DNA of 12,813 nt from JARFPW01 sp035464655 (GTDB taxonomy: Bacteria > Gemmatimonadota > Gemmatimonadetes > Palauibacterales > Palauibacteraceae), in contig DATHRZ010000051.1 of assembly GCA_035464655.1 (NCBI GenBank), positions 1 to 12,813 of the forward strand, given 5' to 3'. Below, piece by piece: positions 1-5,325 of the stretch (position 1 is the first letter of the stretch; every line of letters starts with the position of its first letter). The notes under the pieces are model-generated. The model searched no databases. It was not told where the DNA came from and saw nothing but the letters and a program-made list of their open reading frames with translations. The position numbers were made by a program, and so were the translations under genes.

Positions 1-12
1 GGCGGTTCTCAT
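1..12 (-). CDS. Start of an unidentified gene, cut by the left edge
   Basis: Only four codons are inside the window, reading Met-Arg-Thr-Ala. The call rests on a strong Shine-Dalgarno (GGAGGA) immediately upstream at about 17-22, followed by an ATG at 12-10. The ATG lies ten bases beyond the stop codon of the acyltransferase gene on the same strand, which is normal operon spacing. Nothing can be said about function. It may belong to the same transcript as the acyltransferase and zinc-ribbon genes. Confidence 0.5.
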
Positions 13-22
13 GACTTCCTCC

Positions 23-1195
23 TCACATATAGCGCAACACAGTCCCCGCGTGCTTCGCCTTGAACCCACGATACCAGAGGCACACGGGATACAACACGAC
101 GAGGCCGACGGTCATGGCGATCGTCGAGACGAGCAGCCCCTCCTGAATGTGCAACCCGAGCAGCCGGGCCGTCACTTCGTAGAAAAAGATATGGACGACG
201 TAGAAGAAGAACGCCGTCTGACCGAACACGAGTACCGGATTGTCGAGGTTGACGTTCTCGCCCTGCCGGCGCTGGAGCACGAACAGGCCCGCCAGGATGA
301 GGCACATCAGGCCGAGCTCGAGCGCCGTGAACGCGACGCTCGGCGGATACTTGCTCACGTGCAGCCACTGGATCCACGAGCCGTCGAGGCGATACAGCTG
401 CTGATTGCCGAACGTGTTGAAGCCGCGGATCACCGCGTAGACGCCGAGGGCGCCGAGCCCGGTCCAGGCGAGCAGACGCGTGCTCTGCACCTCGCTGTCG
501 TCCGCCTCCCGGCGGGCCAGCAGCCAGCGGCCGAACACCCAGCCGAACACCATCATCGCCAGCCACGGCAGCACGGGGTAGCCGGCGACGAACGCATCGG
601 GGATGCCCAGCGCCGCCCACGGCCCGAACGCTTCGAGGTTCGTGTCGAACATCCCGGCGCCCAGGGTCAGGGCGCCGAGCACCGATCCCGGCTCGTTCGA
701 AACCACGAACCCGTCCGGCAGGAACCATTCGGCCGCGAACAGGATGGCGACTCCGATCACCAGCAGGGCCGGACTCGGAAGCCGGCGCAGCGGAATCATC
801 AGTATCATCGCCACGCCGATCGCGTACATCACCTGGAGCAGAATGGCGCCGGGCAACCAGAACAGGTTGATGAAGAACAGGTCCACCGCGAGGATGATCA
901 GCCCGCGGACGAACATGTCGCGGTCGATCGAACCCGCGCTCTCGCCGCGCCCGACCTTCTTCTCGATACTCAACGCGAGCGCCGTCCCGGCGAGGAACAG
1001 AAAGGTCGGGGCGCACAAATGGCTCAGCCAGCGGTGGAAGAACTGGAGCGGCGGCAGGGGCATGCCGGCCGCGTACATCAACGCCGAATCGGTGACCAGG
1101 CGGCCCGAGTTATAGGCGCCCGACGCGTGATCGGTGGCCATCAGGATCATCACGATGCCCCGCATCCAGTCGATGGCGGGCAGGCGCTTCCTCAT
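23..1195 (-). CDS. DUF1624 / HGSNAT-type membrane acyltransferase-like protein
   Basis: This is a 390-residue, very hydrophobic polytopic membrane protein. The N-terminus (RLPAIDWMRGIVMILMATDH) matches the conserved opening of the DUF1624 / heparan-alpha-glucosaminide N-acetyltransferase catalytic family: R..ID..RG..M..M..DH, with an invariant-looking His in the first membrane helix. Members are thought to move acyl groups across a membrane onto sugars or envelope polymers; the bacterial substrate is usually unknown. A second conserved stretch follows at residues about 55-65 (LCAPTFLFLAGTAL), then further hydrophobic helices to the C-terminus. The start at 1195 is favoured because a GGAGG motif lies seven bases upstream and the family homology starts only a few residues later. 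The reading frame stays open upstream, but that part looks like antisense of the zinc-ribbon gene. A 27-codon micro-ORF overlaps the start in an ATGA arrangement. The family call is secure; the acceptor molecule is not known. Confidence 0.85.
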   Translation of the reverse strand: MRKRLPAIDWMRGIVMILMATDHASGAYNSGRLVTDSALMYAAGMPLPPLQFFHRWLSHLCAPTFLFLAGTALALSIEKKVGRGESAGSIDRDMFVRGLIILAVDLFFINLFWLPGAILLQVMYAIGVAMILMIPLRRLPSPALLVIGVAILFAAEWFLPDGFVVSNEPGSVLGALTLGAGMFDTNLEAFGPWAALGIPDAFVAGYPVLPWLAMMVFGWVFGRWLLARREADDSEVQSTRLLAWTGLGALGVYAVIRGFNTFGNQQLYRLDGSWIQWLHVSKYPPSVAFTALELGLMCLILAGLFVLQRRQGENVNLDNPVLVFGQTAFFFYVVHIFFYEVTARLLGLHIQEGLLVSTIAMTVGLVVLYPVCLWYRGFKAKHAGTVLRYM

Positions 1196-1275
1196 GCGGA
1201 GCCTCCGAAGGCGACGAGCACTGTGAGTAGCGCGACGCCGAAGCCGCGCGCGGCGTCGCTCAGTACGCGCCCCAT
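1192..1275 (-). CDS. Candidate 27-residue membrane micropeptide between the zinc-ribbon and acyltransferase genes
   Basis: A short ORF starts inside the last codons of the zinc-ribbon gene and ends with TGA overlapping the acyltransferase ATG (ATGA, 1195-1192). Its C-terminal half (FGVALLTVLVAFGG) could form one membrane helix. I see no Shine-Dalgarno placed for its own ATG at 1275. It may be a real micropeptide, a translational-coupling device that carries ribosomes to the next start, or chance, because open frames are common in GC-rich DNA. The strong GGAGG before the acyltransferase start argues that coupling is not required. Confidence 0.25.
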   Translation of the reverse strand: MGRVLSDAARGFGVALLTVLVAFGGSA

Positions 1276-1529
1276 TCCTGGTCGCCCGGGATATAGTAGC
1301 TCGGAGTGATGAAGCGCAGGGCGTGGGCGAAGCGCGCTGCCCGGTCGCGGCCCTGTTGGGCTCCCTCGAGTTCGAGAAGCGAGGCGCCCACCTCTTCGTG
1401 CGGTTCGTCGAACTTCCGGAACTCGAACTGATCGAACCACACGCCGCCGCACCCACTCGCGCCCACGTCGAGCCGTACGTCGGAAATCGTGCGTTCCTCC
1501 AGCGGACTGTCGCAGGCGGGACAGTTCAT
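1260..1529 (-). CDS. Small zinc-ribbon (zf-TFIIB-like) protein lacking one expected Cys
   Basis: This 89-residue soluble protein opens with MNCPACDSPL, giving the first Cys pair (Cys3, Cys6). It continues to a GCGGVWFDQFEF block with Cys27, then KFDEPHEE. The C-P-x-C ... C-G-G-x-W-x-D pattern is that of the zf-TFIIB family of small bacterial zinc ribbons, probably nucleic-acid or protein binding; no specific role is known. In relatives as I remember them, a Cys stands a few residues before the Cys equivalent to Cys27, completing four ligands. Here the equivalent position, about residue 23, is Gly. The start at 1529 has a good AAAGGA ribosome site a few bases upstream. It precedes the acyltransferase gene by about 64 bases on the same strand, so the two are likely cotranscribed. 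The C-terminal 35 residues have no recognised motif. Confidence 0.8.
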   Translation of the reverse strand: MNCPACDSPLEERTISDVRLDVGASGCGGVWFDQFEFRKFDEPHEEVGASLLELEGAQQGRDRAARFAHALRFITPSYYIPGDQEWGAY

Positions 1530-1582
1530 CCGTGTCCTTTCTTTCTCATGCGCTCGACCAGTAGCGTCGCGCTCTCGGACAT
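1526..1582 (-). CDS. Candidate 18-residue leader micro-ORF before the zinc-ribbon gene
   Basis: ATG at 1582 opens 18 codons ending in TGA, which overlaps the zinc-ribbon ATG by four bases (ATGA, 1529-1526). The peptide is amphipathic (MSESATLLVERMRKKGHG). There is no convincing ribosome site before it, only a GG-rich stretch. It is listed because it repeats the overlap arrangement seen at two other junctions on this strand. Chance is a serious alternative. Confidence 0.15.
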   Translation of the reverse strand: MSESATLLVERMRKKGHG

Positions 1583-1676
1583 CCGGCCCCGGTGAGCGCG
1601 GCGATTTTGATTTTGAGACGGGAGCAGTCTAGCGTGGTCCCATGTTGCACGGCCAGTCGTTTACCTTCGGGTTTAG

Positions 1677-1751
1677 CTACGGGCGTCCCGCCGAACGGGC
1701 CGCCTCCACGAGGGTGTGCGCGATGTAGCCGAAGCAGCGCACGAAACTTCG
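1677..1751 (-). pseudogene. Possible C-terminal gene remnant resembling the citrate synthase superfamily end
   Basis: About 24 minus-strand codons ending in TAG at 1679-1677 read (RS)FVRCFGYIAHTLVEAARS..., with nearly every third position G or C. That bias is typical of real genes here and is not seen in the other frames of this gap. The pattern R..G.IAH.L.EA resembles the last helix of citrate synthase and citryl-CoA lyase relatives. There is no start codon with a ribosome site, and the frame loses coding character at the terminator hairpin upstream. The stretch also overlaps the stem sequences of a possible plus-strand RNA, so its base composition could instead reflect RNA structure. The homology guess is weak. 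Confidence 0.2.
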
Positions 1752-1786
1752 GGATGGCGAGCGGCTCGTTCGAAAGAACGGGCCGC
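1693..1786 (+). repeat. Exact 11-base direct repeat (GAACGGGCCGC) forming alternative hairpin arms
   Basis: GAACGGGCCGC occurs at 1693-1703 and again at 1776-1786. The second copy is the 3' arm of the intrinsic terminator. Because the copies are identical, the terminator's 5' arm (1761-1771) could pair with either one, and the two pairings exclude each other. Between the upstream copy and the 5' arm sits a 6-bp stem, GTGCGC 1716-1721 with GCGCAC 1737-1742. The geometry is that of a terminator/antiterminator switch. The repeat is directly visible; the switching function is inference. Confidence 0.6.
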
Positions 1787-1792
1787 TTTTTT
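1761..1792 (+). terminator. Strong intrinsic terminator, plus strand, with no obvious upstream gene
   Basis: GCGGCTCGTTC (1761-1771) pairs with GAACGGGCCGC (1776-1786) through eleven base pairs including one G-U. The stem closes on a GAAA tetraloop and is followed at once by six T residues (1787-1792). On the minus strand no T-tract follows, so it is directional for plus-strand transcripts. No plus-strand gene lies upstream within the window, so it should end either an unannotated RNA or antisense transcription across the zinc-ribbon and acyltransferase genes. Confidence 0.85.
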
Positions 1793-1873
1793 GTTTCCCC
1801 AGTTCGGGAGATGCGGGAGATGTTGATTCACCTCAAGCCGGGCGCGACGCGAAAAGGGCAGAGCATGCCGACG

Positions 1874-2374
1874 TCATCCTGGAGAGCCGAGAAGACCTCG
1901 CAGGACGCTTGCCGCAACGTCATACAGTCCGGGATCCTTGCTGGCGCGGGGACCGGCCACGTTGAGAACACGCACGCTCTCGGCGTCGATCCACGCCTGT
2001 GCACGCCTGACGGCTTCCGCCTCCGACAGCCCCGCCAGGTCGAGATGAAGGCATGGCCGGCCCAGCCGCCCGGCGACGTCGGCCGTATGTCTCGAACCGC
2101 CCGTCAGCCGCCCTCGCGACAGGATCAGCGTCCCGTCGGAGTCGCGCACGTTCGCCTCGGTGCGCTCGTTCCAGTCGGCCGTGGCGGTTTCCTCGAGGCC
2201 GGGGTAACCCGCGGGAATCCGGCCCTCCTCGTCGAGCCGTCCCTTCGGCACCCAGCCGCCGCAGTCGATACCGAGCTCGAGCGCCACGTCGAGCGCGGCC
2301 CGGTCGACCCCTGTTTGTGCGCCGGAGACCACGCGCTCGGGACGGTCCGCCTCGTCGGGCATGCCTCGGTTCAC
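1874..2374 (-). CDS. YspA-like SLOG-family protein ('putative molybdenum carrier')
   Basis: This 166-residue protein carries the hallmark opening motif at residues 17-31 (SGAQTGVDRAALDVA; relatives have SGGQTG.DRAALD.A). It then has GIDCGGWVPKGR, the DGTLILSRG strand near 80-88, a TGGSRHT nucleotide-binding-type loop near 91-97, and LNVAGPRASKDPG near 137-149. These define the YspA/cpYpsA-related branch of the SLOG (Rossmann-like) superfamily. Databases often call it 'putative molybdenum carrier', but the biochemical role is unproven; SLOG relatives bind nucleotides or nucleotide-derived ligands. Two starts compete. GTG at 2374 overlaps the preceding micro-ORF stop as GTGA. ATG at 2362 gives 162 residues and has only a GAGG too close to use. 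I prefer GTG 2374 because it matches the overlap style of the upstream junction. It is the last gene of a compact minus-strand operon. Confidence 0.85.
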   Translation of the reverse strand: MNRGMPDEADRPERVVSGAQTGVDRAALDVALELGIDCGGWVPKGRLDEEGRIPAGYPGLEETATADWNERTEANVRDSDGTLILSRGRLTGGSRHTADVAGRLGRPCLHLDLAGLSEAEAVRRAQAWIDAESVRVLNVAGPRASKDPGLYDVAASVLRGLLGSPG

Positions 2375-2499
2375 GGGTCGTAGTAGCCCGCATCCTGGGC
2401 GATGGAGGCCGCGGGAAGTGCCGCATGCACAACCGCCGTGACGAGGAGCGCCGAAGCGACGCGAGACGCGACGAACGGACCGTTGGACCCGAGAATCAC
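2371..2499 (-). CDS. 42-residue micro-ORF that looks like a bare Sec signal peptide
   Basis: GTG at 2499 overlaps the methyltransferase stop as GTGA. The ORF's own TGA (2373-2371) overlaps the SLOG gene's GTG start in the same way. The product has a short N-region with one Arg, a hydrophobic core (VASALLVTAVVHAAL), and a helix-breaking Pro followed by a small-residue cleavage-like site (AASIAQD). Only about eight residues would remain, ending GYYDP. Third codon positions are mostly G or C, as in neighbouring genes. It could encode a small secreted or membrane peptide, or be the N-terminus of an exported protein truncated by a stop. I recognise no family. The double overlap supports translation of this stretch; a function for the peptide is unproven. 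Confidence 0.4.
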   Translation of the reverse strand: MILGSNGPFVASRVASALLVTAVVHAALPAASIAQDAGYYDP

Positions 2500-2972
2500 A
2501 GCCAACGGCGCACCTCGTCGCAATATTCCACGTAGGCAGTGCCGAATTTGTCGCGTAGATAGTGCTCCTCGCGCGTGATCACGCCGGCCGTGATCAGGCC
2601 GACGAACAGAACGGTCATCACCAGGAACCAGGCGCTGTTCAACCACGCGGCCACGGCCGCGAAGCCGATCGCCAGTCCGAGGTAGATCGGGTTGCGCGAG
2701 AAGCGGTAGGGTCCGGAGGTGACCAGCGTCGTGGCCGAGAGATTCGTCGGAATGTTCGTTCCCGCGCGGTACAGAGCGAGCAGAGCCCAGGAGAACAGCA
2801 GGAACGAGACCGCGCCGAGCACGGCGCCGAGCGGACGCGCCGCGGCGGCCGGAACGAACGGAAGGGCCGCCTCGCGCCACAGCACCCAACCCGTCATCGC
2901 GAGCGCCACGACCAGGAAGGGCGGATGAAACGCCACGTCCGGCGCATCCTTCGGTCGGTCGGCCCTCATCAT
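2496..2972 (-). CDS. Isoprenylcysteine carboxyl methyltransferase-like (ICMT/PEMT family) membrane protein
   Basis: With the ATG at 2972 the product is 158 residues. Hydrophobic helices lie near residues 18-38, 44-68, 96-112 and 115-132. The diagnostic block is at 86-99 (SGPYRFSRNPIYLG), followed by REEHYLRDKFGTAY.EY at about 134-150. In this family (ICMT, PEMT, NnrU-like relatives) the RNP.Y and E.....FG..Y segments bind S-adenosylmethionine and shape the active site. Bacterial substrates are usually unknown small molecules, lipids or cysteines. The frame stays open upstream to 3023, but that would overlap the DinB gene substantially. Tandem ATGs at 2972 and 2969 are more plausible, leaving 13 bases after the DinB stop. 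I see no clear ribosome site, so coupling to DinB translation is possible. The family is secure; the substrate cannot be inferred. Confidence 0.85.
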   Translation of the reverse strand: MMRADRPKDAPDVAFHPPFLVVALAMTGWVLWREAALPFVPAAAARPLGAVLGAVSFLLFSWALLALYRAGTNIPTNLSATTLVTSGPYRFSRNPIYLGLAIGFAAVAAWLNSAWFLVMTVLFVGLITAGVITREEHYLRDKFGTAYVEYCDEVRRWL

Positions 2973-2985
2973 GCGGGGCGCGTCG

Positions 2986-3507
2986 TCACCACGGCTCGTC
3001 TTCCGCATCGTACCACTCCGCATCGGCGCTCGCGGCGGCCGGCTGGTCGGGGCCGAGGTTGGCGGCGTCGACGTCGGCGGCGATGAAGTTCTCGGGAGGC
3101 ACCGGCGAACCCTCCAGGCGGCGCAGCATGGAGAGCTGGCCCGCGTGGGTCATGACGTCGGCGAGCGGCCCCTGGAGAAGTTGTTTCGACGAGGCACTCG
3201 CGAACTCCTCCTCGGCGACCAGGCGGCCGAGGTCTTCGAGAACCTCGTGGAAACGATCGATCTCCGCCGCGAAGGTAGGCAGCTTGTGCGCCCTCCAGCT
3301 TCCGCCCGTGAACATCGTGCGAGCGTATCCGAGCACGTCGCTCATGTGGCGCAGCAGCTCGTGGGGCGTGCGGACGCCGGTCGCGGCCCGGAAGTCCGCG
3401 AAGCCGACGGGGGCGCCGCGCAGCGCCTTCTGCGTGCGGTAGGCGATGGCGGCGAGGAAGTGCCGAAGCAGGTCGCGCTCGGGAGCGTCGGCCGGCGTGT
3501 CGGTCAT
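2986..3507 (-). CDS. DinB-fold protein
   Basis: This is a 173-residue soluble four-helix protein of the DinB/YfiT-like superfamily, which includes thiol-dependent S-transferases and many proteins of unknown function. Signature segments are HELLRHMSDVLGYAR at about 49-63 and DVMTHAGQLSMLRRLEGSPV at about 117-136, followed by PENFIAADV. Many members bind a metal through three His, one in helix 2 and an H...H pair in helix 4. Here His54 and His121 are present, but the position four residues after His121 is Leu, so the classical triad looks incomplete. The last 25 residues are acidic and probably disordered. The ATG at 3507 comes three bases after the upstream DUF2007 stop, consistent with one transcript. 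The role is unknown; stress or detoxification is a family-level guess. Confidence 0.85.
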   Translation of the reverse strand: MTDTPADAPERDLLRHFLAAIAYRTQKALRGAPVGFADFRAATGVRTPHELLRHMSDVLGYARTMFTGGSWRAHKLPTFAAEIDRFHEVLEDLGRLVAEEEFASASSKQLLQGPLADVMTHAGQLSMLRRLEGSPVPPENFIAADVDAANLGPDQPAAASADAEWYDAEDEPW

Positions 3508-3510
3508 TTA

Positions 3511-3747
3511 CTACGCATCCGTGTCGGCGTCGAGATCGAGCTCCATGCGCGCATCGTCTGCGAAATCGGCCGGCACCTTGAGCGTGATACCGCGCGTCGA
3601 AGCGCCCGAGTGCCCGGGACCGAACAGGCCGACGGCGTCGTGCTGATCGATCAAGAAGGGGATGTCGGCGGACTCGAGGCGACCACCCGCCAGCTCGGCC
3701 TCGATCAGGGTGTCGTACCGCACGATGCTCGTCCAGTCGGAGCTCAT
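3511..3747 (-). CDS. DUF2007-domain protein
   Basis: This 78-residue protein fits the DUF2007 fold ('putative prokaryotic signal transducing protein'). An early segment (EAELAGGRLESADIPFLI) corresponds to the helix that precedes 'I.a.l.D', followed by a GLFGPG loop and a final strand-helix (ITLKVPADFADDARMEL). The C-terminus is strongly acidic (DLDADTDA). The fold is small and ferredoxin-like; its ligand is unknown, and it is often found beside regulatory or transport genes. A strong GGAGG ribosome site ends about six bases before the ATG at 3747 and lies within the last codons of arsC. Only one base separates the arsC stop from this ATG, and three bases separate its own stop from DinB. Family assignment is by pattern from a short protein, so moderately sure. 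Confidence 0.8.
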   Translation of the reverse strand: MSSDWTSIVRYDTLIEAELAGGRLESADIPFLIDQHDAVGLFGPGHSGASTRGITLKVPADFADDARMELDLDADTDA

Positions 3748-3748
3748 G

Positions 3749-4141
3749 TCATCCCCTCCGAATCTCCGCGATCAGCATCTTCACGCGACCCTCGATCTCG
3801 TCGCGTACGCGATTGAACTCGTCGGGCGGAAGGTCTTTCGGGTCGGGCAGCTCCCAGTCCTCGCGGCGCTCGGCCGCGACGTAGGGGCACTCCTCGCCGC
3901 AGCCCATCGTAATCACGTAGTCGAACGGACCCTCGACCTCGTCGAGCCCCTTGGAGCGATGCGCGCCCAGGTCGTACCCGAGCTCGCCCATGGCGGCAGT
4001 CGCCTTCGGGTTGACGGCCCCGCCCGGGCGGCTCCCGGCACTCACGGGCTCGACGGCGCCCCGGCCGTACATCCGTGCGAACGCCTCGGCCATCTGGCTG
4101 CGATTCGAGTTCTCGACGCAGGCGAACAGGACACGCTTCAT
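3749..4141 (-). CDS. arsC: Arsenate reductase, low-molecular-weight-phosphatase type
   Basis: This 130-residue cytoplasmic enzyme is expected to reduce arsenate to arsenite using thiols. The P-loop CVENSNRS (Cys8 to Ser15) is the C-x5-R-S nucleophile motif with the Asn typical of ArsC. Residues 77-88 (ITMGCGEECPYV) supply Cys81 and Cys85, the candidate relay cysteines of the thioredoxin-coupled class. DWELPDP near 95-101 carries the general-acid Asp. The length is typical. The ATG at 4141 has a GGAG about ten bases upstream. It is the first gene of a minus-strand operon and is divergent from the M23 lipoprotein gene, with 57 bases between the two ATGs. No arsR, arsB or acr3 lies next to it, so it is not in a standard ars operon. 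A phosphotyrosine phosphatase role is a less likely alternative, because the extra cysteines favour reductase. Confidence 0.88.
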   Translation of the reverse strand: MKRVLFACVENSNRSQMAEAFARMYGRGAVEPVSAGSRPGGAVNPKATAAMGELGYDLGAHRSKGLDEVEGPFDYVITMGCGEECPYVAAERREDWELPDPKDLPPDEFNRVRDEIEGRVKMLIAEIRRG

Positions 4142-4198
4142 GTCGGAGAACTCCGTGTCGATGGTCGCGGGGCGGGCTCACACGATACATTCTCGCAC

Positions 4199-5281
4199 AT
4201 GAAGCGACACGATACCAACCCCTGTCCCGGAACGTCCTGGCTGCTGCGTATCACGCCCGCCGCGTTCGTGTGGCTGTCGGCCTGCGCGCCGATGGCGGCG
4301 ACCACGGGCCCGGAGCAGCCGGCCCCCGGCGAGGCCCCGCCGCCCGCCGAGCCCGCCGCCGATGCGGAGGAGATCGCCCCACCCACCGCGGACTCGATCG
4401 CCGACCTCGAGGCGCGGCTGGTCGAGATGGCCCGCGCCGCCCGTGGCCCGGAACCCGAACTCCCGCCGATCAAGCCGTTCGGCGTCTCGTGGAGCCCGGA
4501 GCCGAAGGAGGGGCACGCGTTCTCGGTGCGCGTCTACGAGCGGCCCACGGGGCGGAAGCCGGTGGCGATCGAGGGCGAGTTCGCCGGTAAGACCGTCCGG
4601 TTCGACCGGCACGGATCGCGCGACCAGTGGTTCGGCGTCGGGGTCGTGCCGATCGGCCGCTCCGACCCGTCCGTTCTCACCCTGCGCATGACCTTCGAGG
4701 ACGGCGCCGTCCACGAGCAAACGACCCGAATCGCGGTCGAGGGAACCGAGTTTCCGAGCAGCGAACTGAGGGTCGACCCGCGCTACTCGTCGCCACCCCC
4801 CGAGGTGCTCGAGCGGATTCGCCGCGAGCGCGACATGGTGCGCGAGATGCTGAGCACGGTGACGCCGGAATGGCTCCCCGACGGCCCGTTCGTGGCTCCG
4901 CGCCCGATGGACGTCACGAGCCCGTTCGGGCAGGCGCGGACGTTCAATGGCGAGCTGCGCAGCCGCCACACGGGACTCGACCTGCGCGGACAGACGGGCG
5001 CCCCCGTCCACGCGGCGGCGGCCGGCCGCGTGGCGTTCGCCGGCGAATTGTACTTCGCGGGCAACGCCGTCTACATCGACCACGGGCTCGGTGTCTACAC
5101 GGGCTACTTCCACCTGTCCCGGATCCACGTGCGGCAGGGCAACGACGTCGAGGCGGGCCGGCTCCTCGGAGAGTCCGGCGCGACCGGTCGGGTGACCGGC
5201 GCGCACCTGCACTGGTATCTGTCCGTCGACGGCGAGGCCGCCGATGCCTCGAGCCTGCTCGGGATGCGGCTTCCCGACTGA
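4199..5281 (+). CDS. M23-family metallopeptidase lipoprotein (LytM/lysostaphin-like)
   Basis: This 360-residue probable outer-envelope lipoprotein has a hydrophobic segment ending in the lipobox LSAC, with Cys29 as lipid anchor. A long Pro/Ala/Glu-rich linker follows to about residue 90, then a beta-rich domain (about 93-180). A short charged helical stretch (202-218) precedes the C-terminal peptidase M23 domain (about 235-350). Its zinc site is visible: HTGLD (His257, Asp261) and HLH (His336, His338). His305 in YFHLS is the usual second catalytic His. All key residues are present, so it should cleave peptidoglycan cross-bridges or act as an amidase activator. The ATG at 4199 was chosen because the signal peptide begins there; the frame upstream is antisense of arsC. 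No ribosome site is visible, and a TACATT box lies seven bases before the ATG, so translation may be leaderless. Confidence 0.9.
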   Translation: MKRHDTNPCPGTSWLLRITPAAFVWLSACAPMAATTGPEQPAPGEAPPPAEPAADAEEIAPPTADSIADLEARLVEMARAARGPEPELPPIKPFGVSWSPEPKEGHAFSVRVYERPTGRKPVAIEGEFAGKTVRFDRHGSRDQWFGVGVVPIGRSDPSVLTLRMTFEDGAVHEQTTRIAVEGTEFPSSELRVDPRYSSPPPEVLERIRRERDMVREMLSTVTPEWLPDGPFVAPRPMDVTSPFGQARTFNGELRSRHTGLDLRGQTGAPVHAAAAGRVAFAGELYFAGNAVYIDHGLGVYTGYFHLSRIHVRQGNDVEAGRLLGESGATGRVTGAHLHWYLSVDGEAADASSLLGMRLPD

Positions 5282-5325
5282 TCGGCGGCGCCTCTCGCTT
5301 GCTCCGCCTGCACGATTCCGGCAGT

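Larger units (their letters stand above)
1530..1873. other. Gap of about 340 bases without a convincing full-length gene
   Basis: This gap separates the SLOG-family gene from the zinc-ribbon gene, both on the minus strand. Long plus-strand frames cross it but have no recognisable protein family and no ribosome site. It contains a plus-strand intrinsic terminator (1761-1792), an exact 11-base repeat of that terminator's 3' arm (1693-1703), a 6-bp stem between them (1716-1721 with 1737-1742), a C(UUCG)G tetraloop motif near 1664-1669, and a coding-like minus-strand remnant (1677-1751). The remainder (1793-1873) shows nothing I can name. Confidence 0.7.

Noticed and set aside
1711..1745. Possible SRP RNA apical loop (CCGAAGCAGC stretch)
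   Set aside because: It lacks the GGAA tetraloop and the conserved AGG/AGCAG symmetric-loop arrangement of bacterial SRP RNA.
1764..1783. tRNA T-arm-like GTTCGAA
   Set aside because: There is no acceptor stem, D-arm or anticodon arm at the right distances; the motif is the loop of the terminator.
1592..2383. Long plus-strand open frame beginning at a GTG
   Set aside because: It is antisense to the SLOG gene over most of its length, is low in complexity and has no family resemblance. High GC content keeps such frames open.
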